38,712 nucleotides of DNA. Source: Bacteroidota bacterium (GTDB taxonomy: Bacteria; Bacteroidota; Bacteroidia; B-17B0; Aurantibacillaceae). Positions within the stretch are counted from its first letter, which is position 1, and every line of letters starts with the position of its first letter. The position numbers and the translations under genes are program-made. The notes under the pieces are model-generated. The model made no database searches, was not told the DNA's origin, and saw only the letters and a program-made list of their open reading frames with translations. This document shows positions 15,150 to 25,050 of the stretch, piece after piece. The DNA lies in NCBI GenBank assembly GCA_023251755.1, contig JAHEYF010000038.1, forward strand, positions 1-38,712, read 5' to 3'.

Positions 15150-15178
15150 TTTGTCTGCATTATTTATCCCTACATTTA
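15150..15178 (+). promoter_or_regulatory. possible promoter of the giant PKD protein gene
   Basis: TTTG at 15150-15153, a 17-base spacer, then TACATTTA at 15171-15178 (one mismatch to TAnnTTTG). It would give a leader of about 52 bases. Confidence 0.4.
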
Positions 15179-15236
15179 GCGCCGAACAGAAACCTTAACA
15201 TTTTATCTAAATAAAAAAAGTTTTTTATACGAGATA

Positions 15237-18200
15237 ATGTTTTTAAAAGCCATACGCATTATAGATAAAGGGAATAAAAGCCTGAAGGCATTACTATGTA
15301 TTGTTGCGCTGGCATTTATTTTTTTTGATTCAAAAGCAGATTGTGGAAACATCAGCAGCTCCTTCACCACTTCGCAGACTATCATCTGCGGAGCAACACC
15401 CACTACCATTAGTTTTGCCAACACCAGTACAGGGGCAGGGGCAGCAGGGGCAAGTTACACCTGGTACCTCAACGGTGTTTCATTTGCCACTACAAGCGGC
15501 TTAACAGCACCGGGCACTTCGGCCATTTCTGCCATCGGTACTTACACCTATATGCTGATTGCTTTTGATGCGAGCGTTCCCTGTAAAGACACAGCTATTG
15601 TTACTGTTGATATTCGCCCGGTTCCTGCGGCTTCATTTACATTTAACAGCAACAACCAATGTGCGGGAACAGCCTTAACATTTAACAGCACATCAACAGG
15701 CACAGGGGCCTACACCACTTATTCCTGGAACTTCGGCGATGGTAACACCTCCACAGCTGCCGCACCAACGCATGCCTATACAAGCGGCGGAACTTACAAC
15801 GTGACCATGACGGCCAGCAACGGAACAGGTTGCACAAGCACATCCGGAATTACAACAGTTACAGTATTACCAGGGCCAACTGCTATTATATCGGGCGATG
15901 ACGGGGATGGTAACACCATCTATTGTTTAACACCTGCGGCCAATGCAGCTTCTGACCCGGTTGAATTTTTTAATAACTCAACCGCTGCAACATCCTATAG
16001 CTGGAATTTTGGCGATGGAACTGCTGTATTCAATACGGCTTCTACAAGCACTTTCATTCATAGTTTTACCGCCTACGGAACCTATACAGTAAGTATGACG
16101 GCAACGGGCGCCAATGGTTGTACCAATACCGCAACACTTACAGTTGTATTCGATAAATATGTTGCGGCCTTGTTCTCTATTACTTTACCAGAATATTCAG
16201 GTTGTATACCGCACACCCTGGCACCTGTCAATACTTCGATAAATGCCAGTCAGTATGTTTGGAATTTTGGCGACGGAACCCCTTCCATTACAACCAACAG
16301 CCTTGTCGCCCCCAGTCATACTTATACCGTTGGGGGATCTTACAGTATTACGCTTACCGCTTCCAACAGCTGTAATTCTTCAACAAACATTATCAACCCA
16401 ATAACAGTTGTTGGCCCGCCCATTATTAATTTTACAGCCACCCCAACACCCGGTTGCTCGCCGCAATTGGTAACATTTAGCAATACCACCACCGGTGCTG
16501 CAAACACCAGTAGTTTTTACTGGGACTTTGGAAACGGAACCACTTTGAACGGGGTTAAAAACCCGCCTCCTATAACCTATTACCACGGAACCTGGACGAT
16601 TATGCTTGTTTCAGGAAATGCCTGTGCAACAGATACCCTGTACAGAACAATTGTTGTGGACACAATCCCCGTTGCTTTAATCAACTGTGTTCCATCAGAA
16701 GGCTGTACCCCTTTAACCGTTGTGACCAGCAACAACTCAACCGGAGGAAACCTGAATTATGCCTGGTATGTTGACGGCGCATTGGTATCGACCGCCGCAG
16801 GCATTCCCAACCAGGTGTTTACTGCCCCTGCTGGCAATGCAGCTGTTACACATACTATTCGTTTATTGCTCACCAATCATTGTGGTACCGACGATACAAC
16901 GGTTACCATTACCGTGCATCCGCAGATTGCCGTTACACTAACACCTGCAACAGCAACAATCTGTGCGGGCGACAATGTAAGCTTCAGCCAGACATCGCAG
17001 GGAGATGTACTGACTTATTTGTGGGATTTCGGAAACGGCAACACCTCCACTTCGGCAACACCGACTAACCAGGTGTACCCGCTGGCCGGAACCTATACCG
17101 TGTCCTTAATTGTTTCAGGCTATTGTGGTAAAGACACGGTGTATTCAATCGTAACCGTTAACCCTATTCCCCTGGCACCTACAGCTGCAGGCACCACTAT
17201 CTGTTCCGGAACATCAGCAACACTTACAGCTACTGCCCCCGGAGGAACTTATACATGGTACGACGCGGCGAGCGGAGGGACTTTATTAAATACAGGAGCC
17301 AGCTATACCACGCCAACATTAACGGCCAACACCACCTATTACGTGCAGGCCACCGCACTTGCTTGTACGGGGCCACGTACTGCGGTAACAGTTGTTATTA
17401 CCCCAACCCCTGTTGCACCAACGGCTACAGGAGCTACTATATGCGCAGGAGATTCAACCATTTTAACCGCTACAGCCCCTGGTGGAAACTATGAATGGTA
17501 CAATGCTGCAAGTGGAGGCACTTTATTAGCAAGCAACGCAGCTTACCACACACCTCCTTTAATTATCTCCACTACCTATTATGTGCAGACAACTGTTGCA
17601 GCCTGTACCAGTGCCCGCACGCCGGTTACGGTTACCGTTAATCCCATACCCGCTGCGCCTACAGTTGCCCCTGTAAGTATTTGTACCGGCAGCACAGCCA
17701 CTTTCACTGCAACTGCTCCGGGTGGAACTTACCAATGGTACGATGCGGCTTCGGCAGGAACTTTGTTAAATACAGGTGCAAGCTTTACATCACCTGCATT
17801 AACTGCTACTACTACTTATTACGTTCAATCAATTATAAATGCCTGTACAGGGCCGCGCACAGGTGTTACAGTCACCGTAAACCCAATACCGGTTGCAGAC
17901 ATTGCACCGGATGTGAGTACCGGTTGTGGTGGATTTACAGTCAACTTTAACAACAACTCCACCCTGGGCGGAACATACGCCTGGGCTTTCGCAGGAGCAA
18001 CACCTGCAGGTTCAGCTTTGTATACACCTCCGCTTGTTACATTTAATACGGCAGGAAACAATATGGTTATCCTTACCGTAACTGTTGCCGGTTGTACGAT
18101 GAAAGACACGGTTTACATTAATGTGAAAGCCCTGCCCGTGCCCACCTTTACTACAAGCCCGGCTACGGGCTGCTCTCCGCTTGTTGCTGCAATTAACAAC

Positions 18201-21200
18201 ACAAGCGCTGTTACCGTTGGCGATACCTATACCTGGAATTTCGGAAACGGCAACACGTCTACTCTTCAAAATCCTTCTTCGCAGACATATACCACAACAG
18301 GGGTAGACAGTATCGGCCTCATCAAATTAATCATCACCGGCAGCAATGGTTGTAAAGACAGCGTAAGCCATACGGTTACTGTTCATCCCAATCCAACTGC
18401 CCTATACATGGTAAGCGCAGACACAGTTTGTTTGAACACAGGCATCAGTTTCTTTAACAGTTCAATCGGTGCTACAAATTACCAATGGAGTTTTGGTGAC
18501 GCGGCAACAAGCACATTGAGCAACCCAACACACACCTACACCACACCTAACCACTACACCTCACAACTGATTGCATCAACAGTTTATGGTTGTAACGACA
18601 CCATGCAGATGCCGATTGTAGTCGACAGTATTCCTGTGGCTGCATTTACCAACACTTCAGTTTGCCTGGGTACTGCCACACAATTTACAAATACAAGTAG
18701 CGGTAGCGGCAACCTGAGCTGGAATTTTGGTGATGGCTCTGCATTAAGTACAGTCAACAATCCCGCTCATTTATACCCTGTAAATGGCATATACAATGCT
18801 ACACTGAGCATCACCAACGCTTTTGGCTGCAGCAGTTCTGTAACGCATACGGTTACAGTGGGCGCTATTCCTGTTGCTGCCTTTACCCCTTCCAACAATT
18901 GTTTATTACAAAACTCCGTTTTCACCGATCAGTCTACAGGTACTCTCTCCGGCTGGAGCTGGGATTTTGGGGATGCAAGTGCATTAAGTACTCAACAAAA
19001 TCCGGTACACGTTTACACCAATGCCGGCACATACACTGTAACCTTAATAGCCCTCGGCACAATCGGATGTGCAGACACAGTGGCTCACAGCATCACCATC
19101 AACCCTGTGCCCACCACTAATTTCACTTTTACTTCCACCTGTATAAACGACACTATGTTTTTCAACAGCACATCACTTGGGGCACCCAATACATTTGTAT
19201 GGTTTTTTGGCGATGGCTTTTCTGACAACAGCAACAACCCTACACCCAAACATTTGTACTCAGCCACCGGCATTTACACCGTTACACTTGTAGCCGGTTA
19301 TGCGGGTACAGGTTGTACGCAGACTTTATTACTCCCTGTAACTGTGTTTCCGAGAACAGTTCCTGCTTTTACCAGCAGTACTTCCTGTTTAAATGCAAGC
19401 ACTGTATTTACCGACGCCACTTCAAACGCGCCCACTCAATGGAACTGGAACTTTGGTGATGGAAGCGCGCACAGTACCACTCAAAACCCCTCGCACACTT
19501 ATACCAGTGCCGGAACTTTTACCGTTACCCTTACAACACAAAACGCAACCGGTTGTATCGATTCTGTTGCTGTTAACACCATTGTGCATCCATTGCCCCT
19601 GGCCGCTTTCACCTTCGATACCGTTTGTGCAGGTTCAACAACTATCTTTACCGATCAGTCAGCTTCCGCTGTTGCATGGACCTGGAATTTTGGAGACGGA
19701 AGTGCTGTAAGCCCAGTTAATTCACCCACACATACTTACCCTGCTGCCGGTACCTACACTGTAAGCCTGGTTGTTGCCAATGTATTCGGATGCACCGATA
19801 CCATCCTTCATACCGTAACAGTAAACCCCAACCCTGTTGCTGCATTTACAAGTGCTACAGCCTGCCAGGGTTATTCCACTGTTTTTACAGACAACTCCAC
19901 CGGCGCCATTCAATGGAGCTGGGATTTTGATGATGCAAGTGCAAAAGACACTTTACAATCCCCCTCTCACATTTATACCAACGCGGGTAGCTTTAACGTT
20001 GTACTTACCATCACAAATACTTTTGGGTGCAGCAATTCCATCACGCAGACAATTGTTGTGAACGCTGTTCCAAGCGCCCTGTTCAACAACACAACCGTTT
20101 GTGCGGGCCAAAGCACCGGCTTTACTGATCAAAGCATTGGAGCCGTGAGCAGCTGGAGCTGGAATTTTGGTGATGCAAGTCCTTTGAGTACTCTTCAGAA
20201 CCCTACACATACCTATACCAATGCCGGAACCTATACCGTTACCCTTGTTTCATTTACCACAAGCGGATGTTCGGACACTGTATCAAAAATCATCACGGTT
20301 AATCCCGTTCCAAGTGCCAACTTTACCTTTGCCAACACCTGTAAAAACGACACCGCCTTTTTCAACAGCACTTCCCTGGGTACACCCGATACATTTACCT
20401 GGAATTTCGGCGATGGTTTTTCGGATAACAGCAACAACCCAGACCCTAAACATGTATACAGTGCCGCAGGAACATTCCCTGTTCAGTTAACCGTTGGTTA
20501 TGTTGCTACAGGTTGTAGCCACGATACAACAATTAGCATAACTATTTACCCGCGTACCCTTCCTTCCTTCACCAACACAAATGTCTGTTTAAATGCCACA
20601 AGTCTGTTTACCGATGCTACACTTAACGTTCCCACTCAATGGGTCTGGAACTTTGGTGACGGCAGCGCTGTAAGCACAATTCAAAACCCTGCGCATACCT
20701 ATACGAATACCGGAACTTACCCGGTTAGCCTGACAACACAAAACGCTTTCGGCTGCATTGATTCTGTTACTATTAATACCACTGTTTATTCCTTACCTGT
20801 TGCAGCCTTTAGTGCCGATACCGTTTGCGCCAATTCAGCAACAACGTTCAGTGATCAATCCACCTCTGCTGTTTCGTGGAGCTGGGATTTTGGGGATGGA
20901 AGTGCTGTAAGTACAGTGAACTCCCCAACACATACCTACCCTGCCGCCGGAACATACACGGTGAGTTTAATTGTTGGGACTATTTTCGGATGCACAGACA
21001 CCCTTGTAAAAAACGTGGTTGTAAACCCCAACCCTGTTGCAGCTTACTCCGCCAGTACAGCCTGTCAGAGTTACGCTACCCTCTTTTCAGACAGTTCTGT
21101 TTCCGCTATAAGCTGGAGCTGGGATTTTGGGGATGTAACTGTAATAGACACCAATCAATCGCCATCGCATATTTATGCCAACCCCGGCAGCTTCAACGCT

Positions 21201-24200
21201 ACACTTACAGTTACCAATAGTTTCGGTTGCAGCAATTCCATCAGCCATACCATTGTTGTCAATTCCATCCCCACTGCTTTATTTAACAATACAACAGTCT
21301 GCCTTGGACAAAGCAGCAGCTTTTTTGATCAAAGCATTGGCACAGTCAGCAACTGGGCCTGGGATTTTGGTGATGCAAGTCCTTTAAGCAACCTTCAAAA
21401 CCCAACGCATACCTATACCAATGCAGGAACCTATTCGGTTACCTTCGTTTCAATTGCAACAAGCGGCTGTTCCGATACCCTTGTAAAAAACATTACTGTA
21501 AACCCGGTTCCAACAGCCAATTTTACTTTTGCCAACACCTGTACAAACGACACCGTGTTTTTCAACAGCACATCAGGCGGCACACCCGATACATTTACCT
21601 GGACTTTCGGAGATGGTTATGCTGATAACAGCAACAACCCCTCACCCAAACATGTATACAATACAGCGGGAACCTATAGCATAAACTTAAGCGTTGGCTT
21701 TGCCGCTACAGGTTGCAGCCACGACACCACCATTGTTATAACAATTTATCCACGCACAAAGCCCGGCTTTACAAGTACAAGTCCTTGTTTAAATGCAGCA
21801 ACAGTATTTACAGACACCACAACAAATTCCCCTATTCACTGGGCATGGGATTTTGGCGACAACAGCCTTGCTGATACAACACAAAATCCAACACACACCT
21901 ACACCACCGCAGGAACATTTACAGTTACCCTCATCACACAAAACGCATTTGGATGTCTGGATGCTGTCCACTTCAACAGCATCGTCCATCCATTGCCTGT
22001 TGCGGCTTTTAGTTCCGATTCCGTTTGCATTGGATCAGTTAGCACCTTCACCGATCAGTCTGTTTCGGCTGTTACCTGGCATTGGGATTTTGGAGATGGA
22101 AGTGCTGCAAGTACTGCCAATTCACCCATTCACACCTATTCTTCAGCAGGCACCCATATAGTTGAGTTAATTGTCAACAATGTATTCGGTTGTTCCGATA
22201 CGCTTAGACAAAATGTTATTGTAGATTCCCTGCCTGTTGCCGGCTTTACGGCCACAAGGGCCTGTTTTGGTTACGCCACAGTATTTACCGACACTTCTAC
22301 CGGAGGGCCTGTTCACTGGAGCTGGGATTTTGGAGACAGCAGTCCTTTAGACACAACACAATCGCCTTCACACATTTACCCGAATACAGGCAATTACACG
22401 GTAACACTTACAGTCAGCAATAGTTTTGGTTGCAGCCATTCCATCAGTCAGCTGATCAATATAGTGGAACAACCACAGGCCAATTTTACATTTACCAATG
22501 CCTGTGCCCGCAAAAGTGTTCAGTTTACAGATGCTTCTACAGGTAACGGACTAAGTACTTACGCATGGGATTTTGGCGACGGTGGAAACAGCACCGTGCA
22601 AAGCCCTTCTCACACCTATACGCAAAGTGGCAACAACAATGTAACATTAATAGTAAGCAATACGTTTGGTTGCATAGACACCATCGTAAAACCCATTACC
22701 ATCAACACAGTTCCCATTCCTTTGTTTACAGCCAATGTAAGTTGCCAGGGAACAGTAACAGCCTTCACCGATCATTCCACCGATTCAGTTGCTATCAGCA
22801 GCTGGTATTATGATTTTAACGACGGGAACAATTCCGCCTCGCAAAACCCCAATTACATTTATGCCCTTGCCGGAACATACAACGTGTCTTTAACCGTTAC
22901 CAACATCAATGGCTGCGACAGCACCATAACACTCCCTGTTACCGTGAACGTATTGCCAACAGCCAACTTCACCACCGATACCGTTTGCATTGGAACCGCC
23001 ACTACATTTACCGATGTTTCTACAGGCAACCCCAACCAGTGGGTTTGGGATTTTGGTGACGGCGGCAACAGCACAACAGGCCCTGTAACATCGCACGTGT
23101 ATGCCGCCGCCGGAAGTTATTTAAGCTCACTGAGTATCTCAAACGGAGCCGCCTGTACCGATCAGGCCTTTAAAATTGTAGTCGTGCGCGGCGATGTAAT
23201 AGCGGGTATTAAAGCCAACAACAATGTTTGTAAAAATGCTATTTTAACGGTTATAGACAGCTCCACTATTAACAATGGGTTTATTCTTTCTTCCACCTGG
23301 GATTTTGGCGATGGCTCGCCCATTGTAAGCGGCTTTAATGCAACACACACCTACGCTACCACCGGCACCTTTGTGGTAACCCACGTAGTTGTATCTGACG
23401 GTGGTTGCAGCAGCACCATTCACGACACGGTGGTTGTAAGTCCATTGCCAAGCGCACACTTCAGCACCACAAACACCTGCCAATCCCAATTGTCTGTTTT
23501 CACAGACAATTCAACAGGGCCGCCCATCAACTGGAGCTGGAACTTTGGGGATGCCGGAACAAGTATACTTCAAAACCCGACACATACATACGCCACAGCA
23601 GGAGTCTATACTGTTCAACTAAAAGTAAACACAGGCAGTGGCTGTGCGGATAGCATTAGTATACCGGTAACCGTCTACGAAAAGCCGGTCGCTTCATTTA
23701 CAAGCACTGTTGTTTGTTGGGGAGACACAACAGACTTCATCAATACTTCTACACTTATCAACGGAACAGTCAGCAGTAGCTGGTGGGATTTTGGTGACGG
23801 CGTTACATCCTCACAAACCAACCCACAACATATTTTTATTGCACAGAACGACAGCTTTAATGTGAGCTTAGCCATTGTTTCTAATTTTGGCTGTAAGGAC
23901 ACTGTTACGAAAATTGTAACAACCCATCCCCTGTCTATCTTCAATTTCGCCCCCGAAATGGCCAGTGGTTGCGATAAGTTCACCGTCAAGTTCAACGACA
24001 ATTCAACCATACCATTGGGCGCTATTGTAAACTGGTTGTGGGATTTTGGTGATGGCAATTTAACCTATACCCAAAACCCAATCCACACCTACGATTCTGC
24101 CGGTACTTATTTTGTTTCCTTAACCATCACCAATTCTTATGGCTGTGTGATGAAAGATACATTGAATTATCCCGTTATCGTCTACCCTCATCCCATTGCG

Positions 24201-24713
24201 GATTTCACACCCTCATCTTATTCTGTTTCCATATTCGACCCTAAAATTACTTTCCTCAACGGGTCCAATGGGGCAACTATGTGGGACTGGGATTTAGACG
24301 ACTTTGCAAGCAGCGTCCTTGAAAATCCTTCGCATATATATCCTGATACCGGAAGCTACACCATTACACAAATTGCTATTAACCAATACGGCTGTAGAGA
24401 CACCGTTAAGAAAATAATACGGGTATTTGGTGAAACCACCATCTACATTCCCAATGCCTTTACGCCTGATCACAACGGCTTAAACGATGCCTTTGCTCCT
24501 AAATCAGAAGGCTTAACTGAATTTGAAATGTTGATTTTTGACCGCTGGGGGCATCAGTTGTTTAAAACACACGACATCAACGAAGGTTGGAACGGCTTAA
24601 TGAACGGCAGCGGCGAACCTGTGGAAGAAGGAGTGTATGTATACAAAATAAACACCACAGATATTTTAAAGAACAAGCATAGTTATGTGGGGAATTTTAC
24701 TTTAGTTCGTTAG
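15237..24713 (+). CDS. giant PKD-repeat surface protein, T9SS type B C-terminus
   Basis: A 3158-residue secreted protein, probably an adhesin or surface filament. An uncleaved start of about 35 residues holds a hydrophobic export segment (LLCIVALAFIFF). The body is about 34 PKD-type beta-sandwich domains of about 80 residues, each with the W-[ND]-FGDG-like strand and Y-x-x-x-G-x-[YF]-x-V ending. Three tandem Ig-like domains (residues about 648-885, each with APGG-T-Y-x-WYDA) interrupt the series. From residue 1212 to 2412 a five-PKD block is present three times. Nearly all PKD domains have one Cys near the start and one in a FGC-like site, which suggests an internal disulfide. The last 90 residues (TTIYIPNAFTPDHNGLND ... 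FDRWG ... GNFTLVR) are the gliding-motility-associated C-terminal domain (CHU_C, T9SS type B). It is rich in Thr, Ser, Asn and Ala. No catalytic domain is seen. Confidence 0.93.
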   Translation: MFLKAIRIIDKGNKSLKALLCIVALAFIFFDSKADCGNISSSFTTSQTIICGATPTTISFANTSTGAGAAGASYTWYLNGVSFATTSGLTAPGTSAISAIGTYTYMLIAFDASVPCKDTAIVTVDIRPVPAASFTFNSNNQCAGTALTFNSTSTGTGAYTTYSWNFGDGNTSTAAAPTHAYTSGGTYNVTMTASNGTGCTSTSGITTVTVLPGPTAIISGDDGDGNTIYCLTPAANAASDPVEFFNNSTAATSYSWNFGDGTAVFNTASTSTFIHSFTAYGTYTVSMTATGANGCTNTATLTVVFDKYVAALFSITLPEYSGCIPHTLAPVNTSINASQYVWNFGDGTPSITTNSLVAPSHTYTVGGSYSITLTASNSCNSSTNIINPITVVGPPIINFTATPTPGCSPQLVTFSNTTTGAANTSSFYWDFGNGTTLNGVKNPPPITYYHGTWTIMLVSGNACATDTLYRTIVVDTIPVALINCVPSEGCTPLTVVTSNNSTGGNLNYAWYVDGALVSTAAGIPNQVFTAPAGNAAVTHTIRLLLTNHCGTDDTTVTITVHPQIAVTLTPATATICAGDNVSFSQTSQGDVLTYLWDFGNGNTSTSATPTNQVYPLAGTYTVSLIVSGYCGKDTVYSIVTVNPIPLAPTAAGTTICSGTSATLTATAPGGTYTWYDAASGGTLLNTGASYTTPTLTANTTYYVQATALACTGPRTAVTVVITPTPVAPTATGATICAGDSTILTATAPGGNYEWYNAASGGTLLASNAAYHTPPLIISTTYYVQTTVAACTSARTPVTVTVNPIPAAPTVAPVSICTGSTATFTATAPGGTYQWYDAASAGTLLNTGASFTSPALTATTTYYVQSIINACTGPRTGVTVTVNPIPVADIAPDVSTGCGGFTVNFNNNSTLGGTYAWAFAGATPAGSALYTPPLVTFNTAGNNMVILTVTVAGCTMKDTVYINVKALPVPTFTTSPATGCSPLVAAINNTSAVTVGDTYTWNFGNGNTSTLQNPSSQTYTTTGVDSIGLIKLIITGSNGCKDSVSHTVTVHPNPTALYMVSADTVCLNTGISFFNSSIGATNYQWSFGDAATSTLSNPTHTYTTPNHYTSQLIASTVYGCNDTMQMPIVVDSIPVAAFTNTSVCLGTATQFTNTSSGSGNLSWNFGDGSALSTVNNPAHLYPVNGIYNATLSITNAFGCSSSVTHTVTVGAIPVAAFTPSNNCLLQNSVFTDQSTGTLSGWSWDFGDASALSTQQNPVHVYTNAGTYTVTLIALGTIGCADTVAHSITINPVPTTNFTFTSTCINDTMFFNSTSLGAPNTFVWFFGDGFSDNSNNPTPKHLYSATGIYTVTLVAGYAGTGCTQTLLLPVTVFPRTVPAFTSSTSCLNASTVFTDATSNAPTQWNWNFGDGSAHSTTQNPSHTYTSAGTFTVTLTTQNATGCIDSVAVNTIVHPLPLAAFTFDTVCAGSTTIFTDQSASAVAWTWNFGDGSAVSPVNSPTHTYPAAGTYTVSLVVANVFGCTDTILHTVTVNPNPVAAFTSATACQGYSTVFTDNSTGAIQWSWDFDDASAKDTLQSPSHIYTNAGSFNVVLTITNTFGCSNSITQTIVVNAVPSALFNNTTVCAGQSTGFTDQSIGAVSSWSWNFGDASPLSTLQNPTHTYTNAGTYTVTLVSFTTSGCSDTVSKIITVNPVPSANFTFANTCKNDTAFFNSTSLGTPDTFTWNFGDGFSDNSNNPDPKHVYSAAGTFPVQLTVGYVATGCSHDTTISITIYPRTLPSFTNTNVCLNATSLFTDATLNVPTQWVWNFGDGSAVSTIQNPAHTYTNTGTYPVSLTTQNAFGCIDSVTINTTVYSLPVAAFSADTVCANSATTFSDQSTSAVSWSWDFGDGSAVSTVNSPTHTYPAAGTYTVSLIVGTIFGCTDTLVKNVVVNPNPVAAYSASTACQSYATLFSDSSVSAISWSWDFGDVTVIDTNQSPSHIYANPGSFNATLTVTNSFGCSNSISHTIVVNSIPTALFNNTTVCLGQSSSFFDQSIGTVSNWAWDFGDASPLSNLQNPTHTYTNAGTYSVTFVSIATSGCSDTLVKNITVNPVPTANFTFANTCTNDTVFFNSTSGGTPDTFTWTFGDGYADNSNNPSPKHVYNTAGTYSINLSVGFAATGCSHDTTIVITIYPRTKPGFTSTSPCLNAATVFTDTTTNSPIHWAWDFGDNSLADTTQNPTHTYTTAGTFTVTLITQNAFGCLDAVHFNSIVHPLPVAAFSSDSVCIGSVSTFTDQSVSAVTWHWDFGDGSAASTANSPIHTYSSAGTHIVELIVNNVFGCSDTLRQNVIVDSLPVAGFTATRACFGYATVFTDTSTGGPVHWSWDFGDSSPLDTTQSPSHIYPNTGNYTVTLTVSNSFGCSHSISQLINIVEQPQANFTFTNACARKSVQFTDASTGNGLSTYAWDFGDGGNSTVQSPSHTYTQSGNNNVTLIVSNTFGCIDTIVKPITINTVPIPLFTANVSCQGTVTAFTDHSTDSVAISSWYYDFNDGNNSASQNPNYIYALAGTYNVSLTVTNINGCDSTITLPVTVNVLPTANFTTDTVCIGTATTFTDVSTGNPNQWVWDFGDGGNSTTGPVTSHVYAAAGSYLSSLSISNGAACTDQAFKIVVVRGDVIAGIKANNNVCKNAILTVIDSSTINNGFILSSTWDFGDGSPIVSGFNATHTYATTGTFVVTHVVVSDGGCSSTIHDTVVVSPLPSAHFSTTNTCQSQLSVFTDNSTGPPINWSWNFGDAGTSILQNPTHTYATAGVYTVQLKVNTGSGCADSISIPVTVYEKPVASFTSTVVCWGDTTDFINTSTLINGTVSSSWWDFGDGVTSSQTNPQHIFIAQNDSFNVSLAIVSNFGCKDTVTKIVTTHPLSIFNFAPEMASGCDKFTVKFNDNSTIPLGAIVNWLWDFGDGNLTYTQNPIHTYDSAGTYFVSLTITNSYGCVMKDTLNYPVIVYPHPIADFTPSSYSVSIFDPKITFLNGSNGATMWDWDLDDFASSVLENPSHIYPDTGSYTITQIAINQYGCRDTVKKIIRVFGETTIYIPNAFTPDHNGLNDAFAPKSEGLTEFEMLIFDRWGHQLFKTHDINEGWNGLMNGSGEPVEEGVYVYKINTTDILKNKHSYVGNFTLVR
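18870..22472 (+). repeat. three in-frame copies of a five-PKD block
   Basis: The five PKD subtypes follow in the same order three times. Their signatures are FTDQS/FFDQS, then NDTxFFNSTS, then YPR/FPR-T with CLNA, then DTVC/DSVC with FTDQS, then ACxxY. Blocks start at 18870, 20070 and 21270 and end at 22472, so the first two are exactly 1200 bases and the third 1203. The copies have diverged noticeably at DNA level but keep register. Confidence 0.85.
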
Positions 24714-24932
24714 TTCTTAGTTCACTACGAATACGAATTGATACGAATATACAAATCCGGGTGTGGTGTTGCTGTATAGAATTACATCATATCTTGTACT
24801 TCGTAACTCATAATGCAAACAGCAGTATCTTTGTAAAGATTTGTATTCCCAGGATAGTGCCACGTAACTCATTATTCCATCATTAGTACATTCGTATCAA
24901 TTCGTATTCGTAGATTCGTACCTCGTAATTCC
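24714..24932. repeat. intergenic long-armed inverted repeat
   Basis: Bases 24725-24748 are the exact reverse complement of 24890-24913 (24 bp); with one mismatch the pairing extends to 28 bp. The arms are themselves stutters of TACGAAT and GATACGAAT. The 141-base space between them holds CGTAACTCAT twice (near 24805 and 24862) and no ORF. The repeat starts at the stop codon of the giant PKD gene. The rest of the spacer to 25050 holds only a promoter-like -7 element. Confidence 0.85.
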
Positions 24933-24975
24933 TAAAAAAATTCCTTCCTTTTTACTTTTCAAAACAGAAAAATCC

Positions 24976-24983
24976 TATTTTTG
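24976..24983 (+). promoter_or_regulatory. -7 element of the lipoprotein-Pmp3 gene
   Basis: TATTTTTG matches TAnnTTTG; no clear -33 box at the right distance. The leader to ATG 25051 would be about 62 bases. Confidence 0.38.
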
Positions 24984-25050
24984 AGCTTTTATAGTTCATA
25001 CTACATTTACCTAAAAAAAGTTGAACCTATAAAATTCTAAATTAAACCTT

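Noticed and set aside
18870-22472. Assembly artefact (false duplication) in the giant gene
   Set aside because: The three blocks differ at many positions throughout, including amino acid changes, so they are real diverged copies.
15300-24060. Many long ORFs in other frames and on the minus strand inside the giant PKD gene
   Set aside because: They recur at equivalent places in each PKD unit, are rich in Cys, His and Arg from off-frame reading, and overlap a clearly coding frame. They are shadows.
24714-24932. Insertion sequence with terminal inverted repeats
   Set aside because: No transposase reading frame inside. At most a non-autonomous element, so reported only as a repeat.
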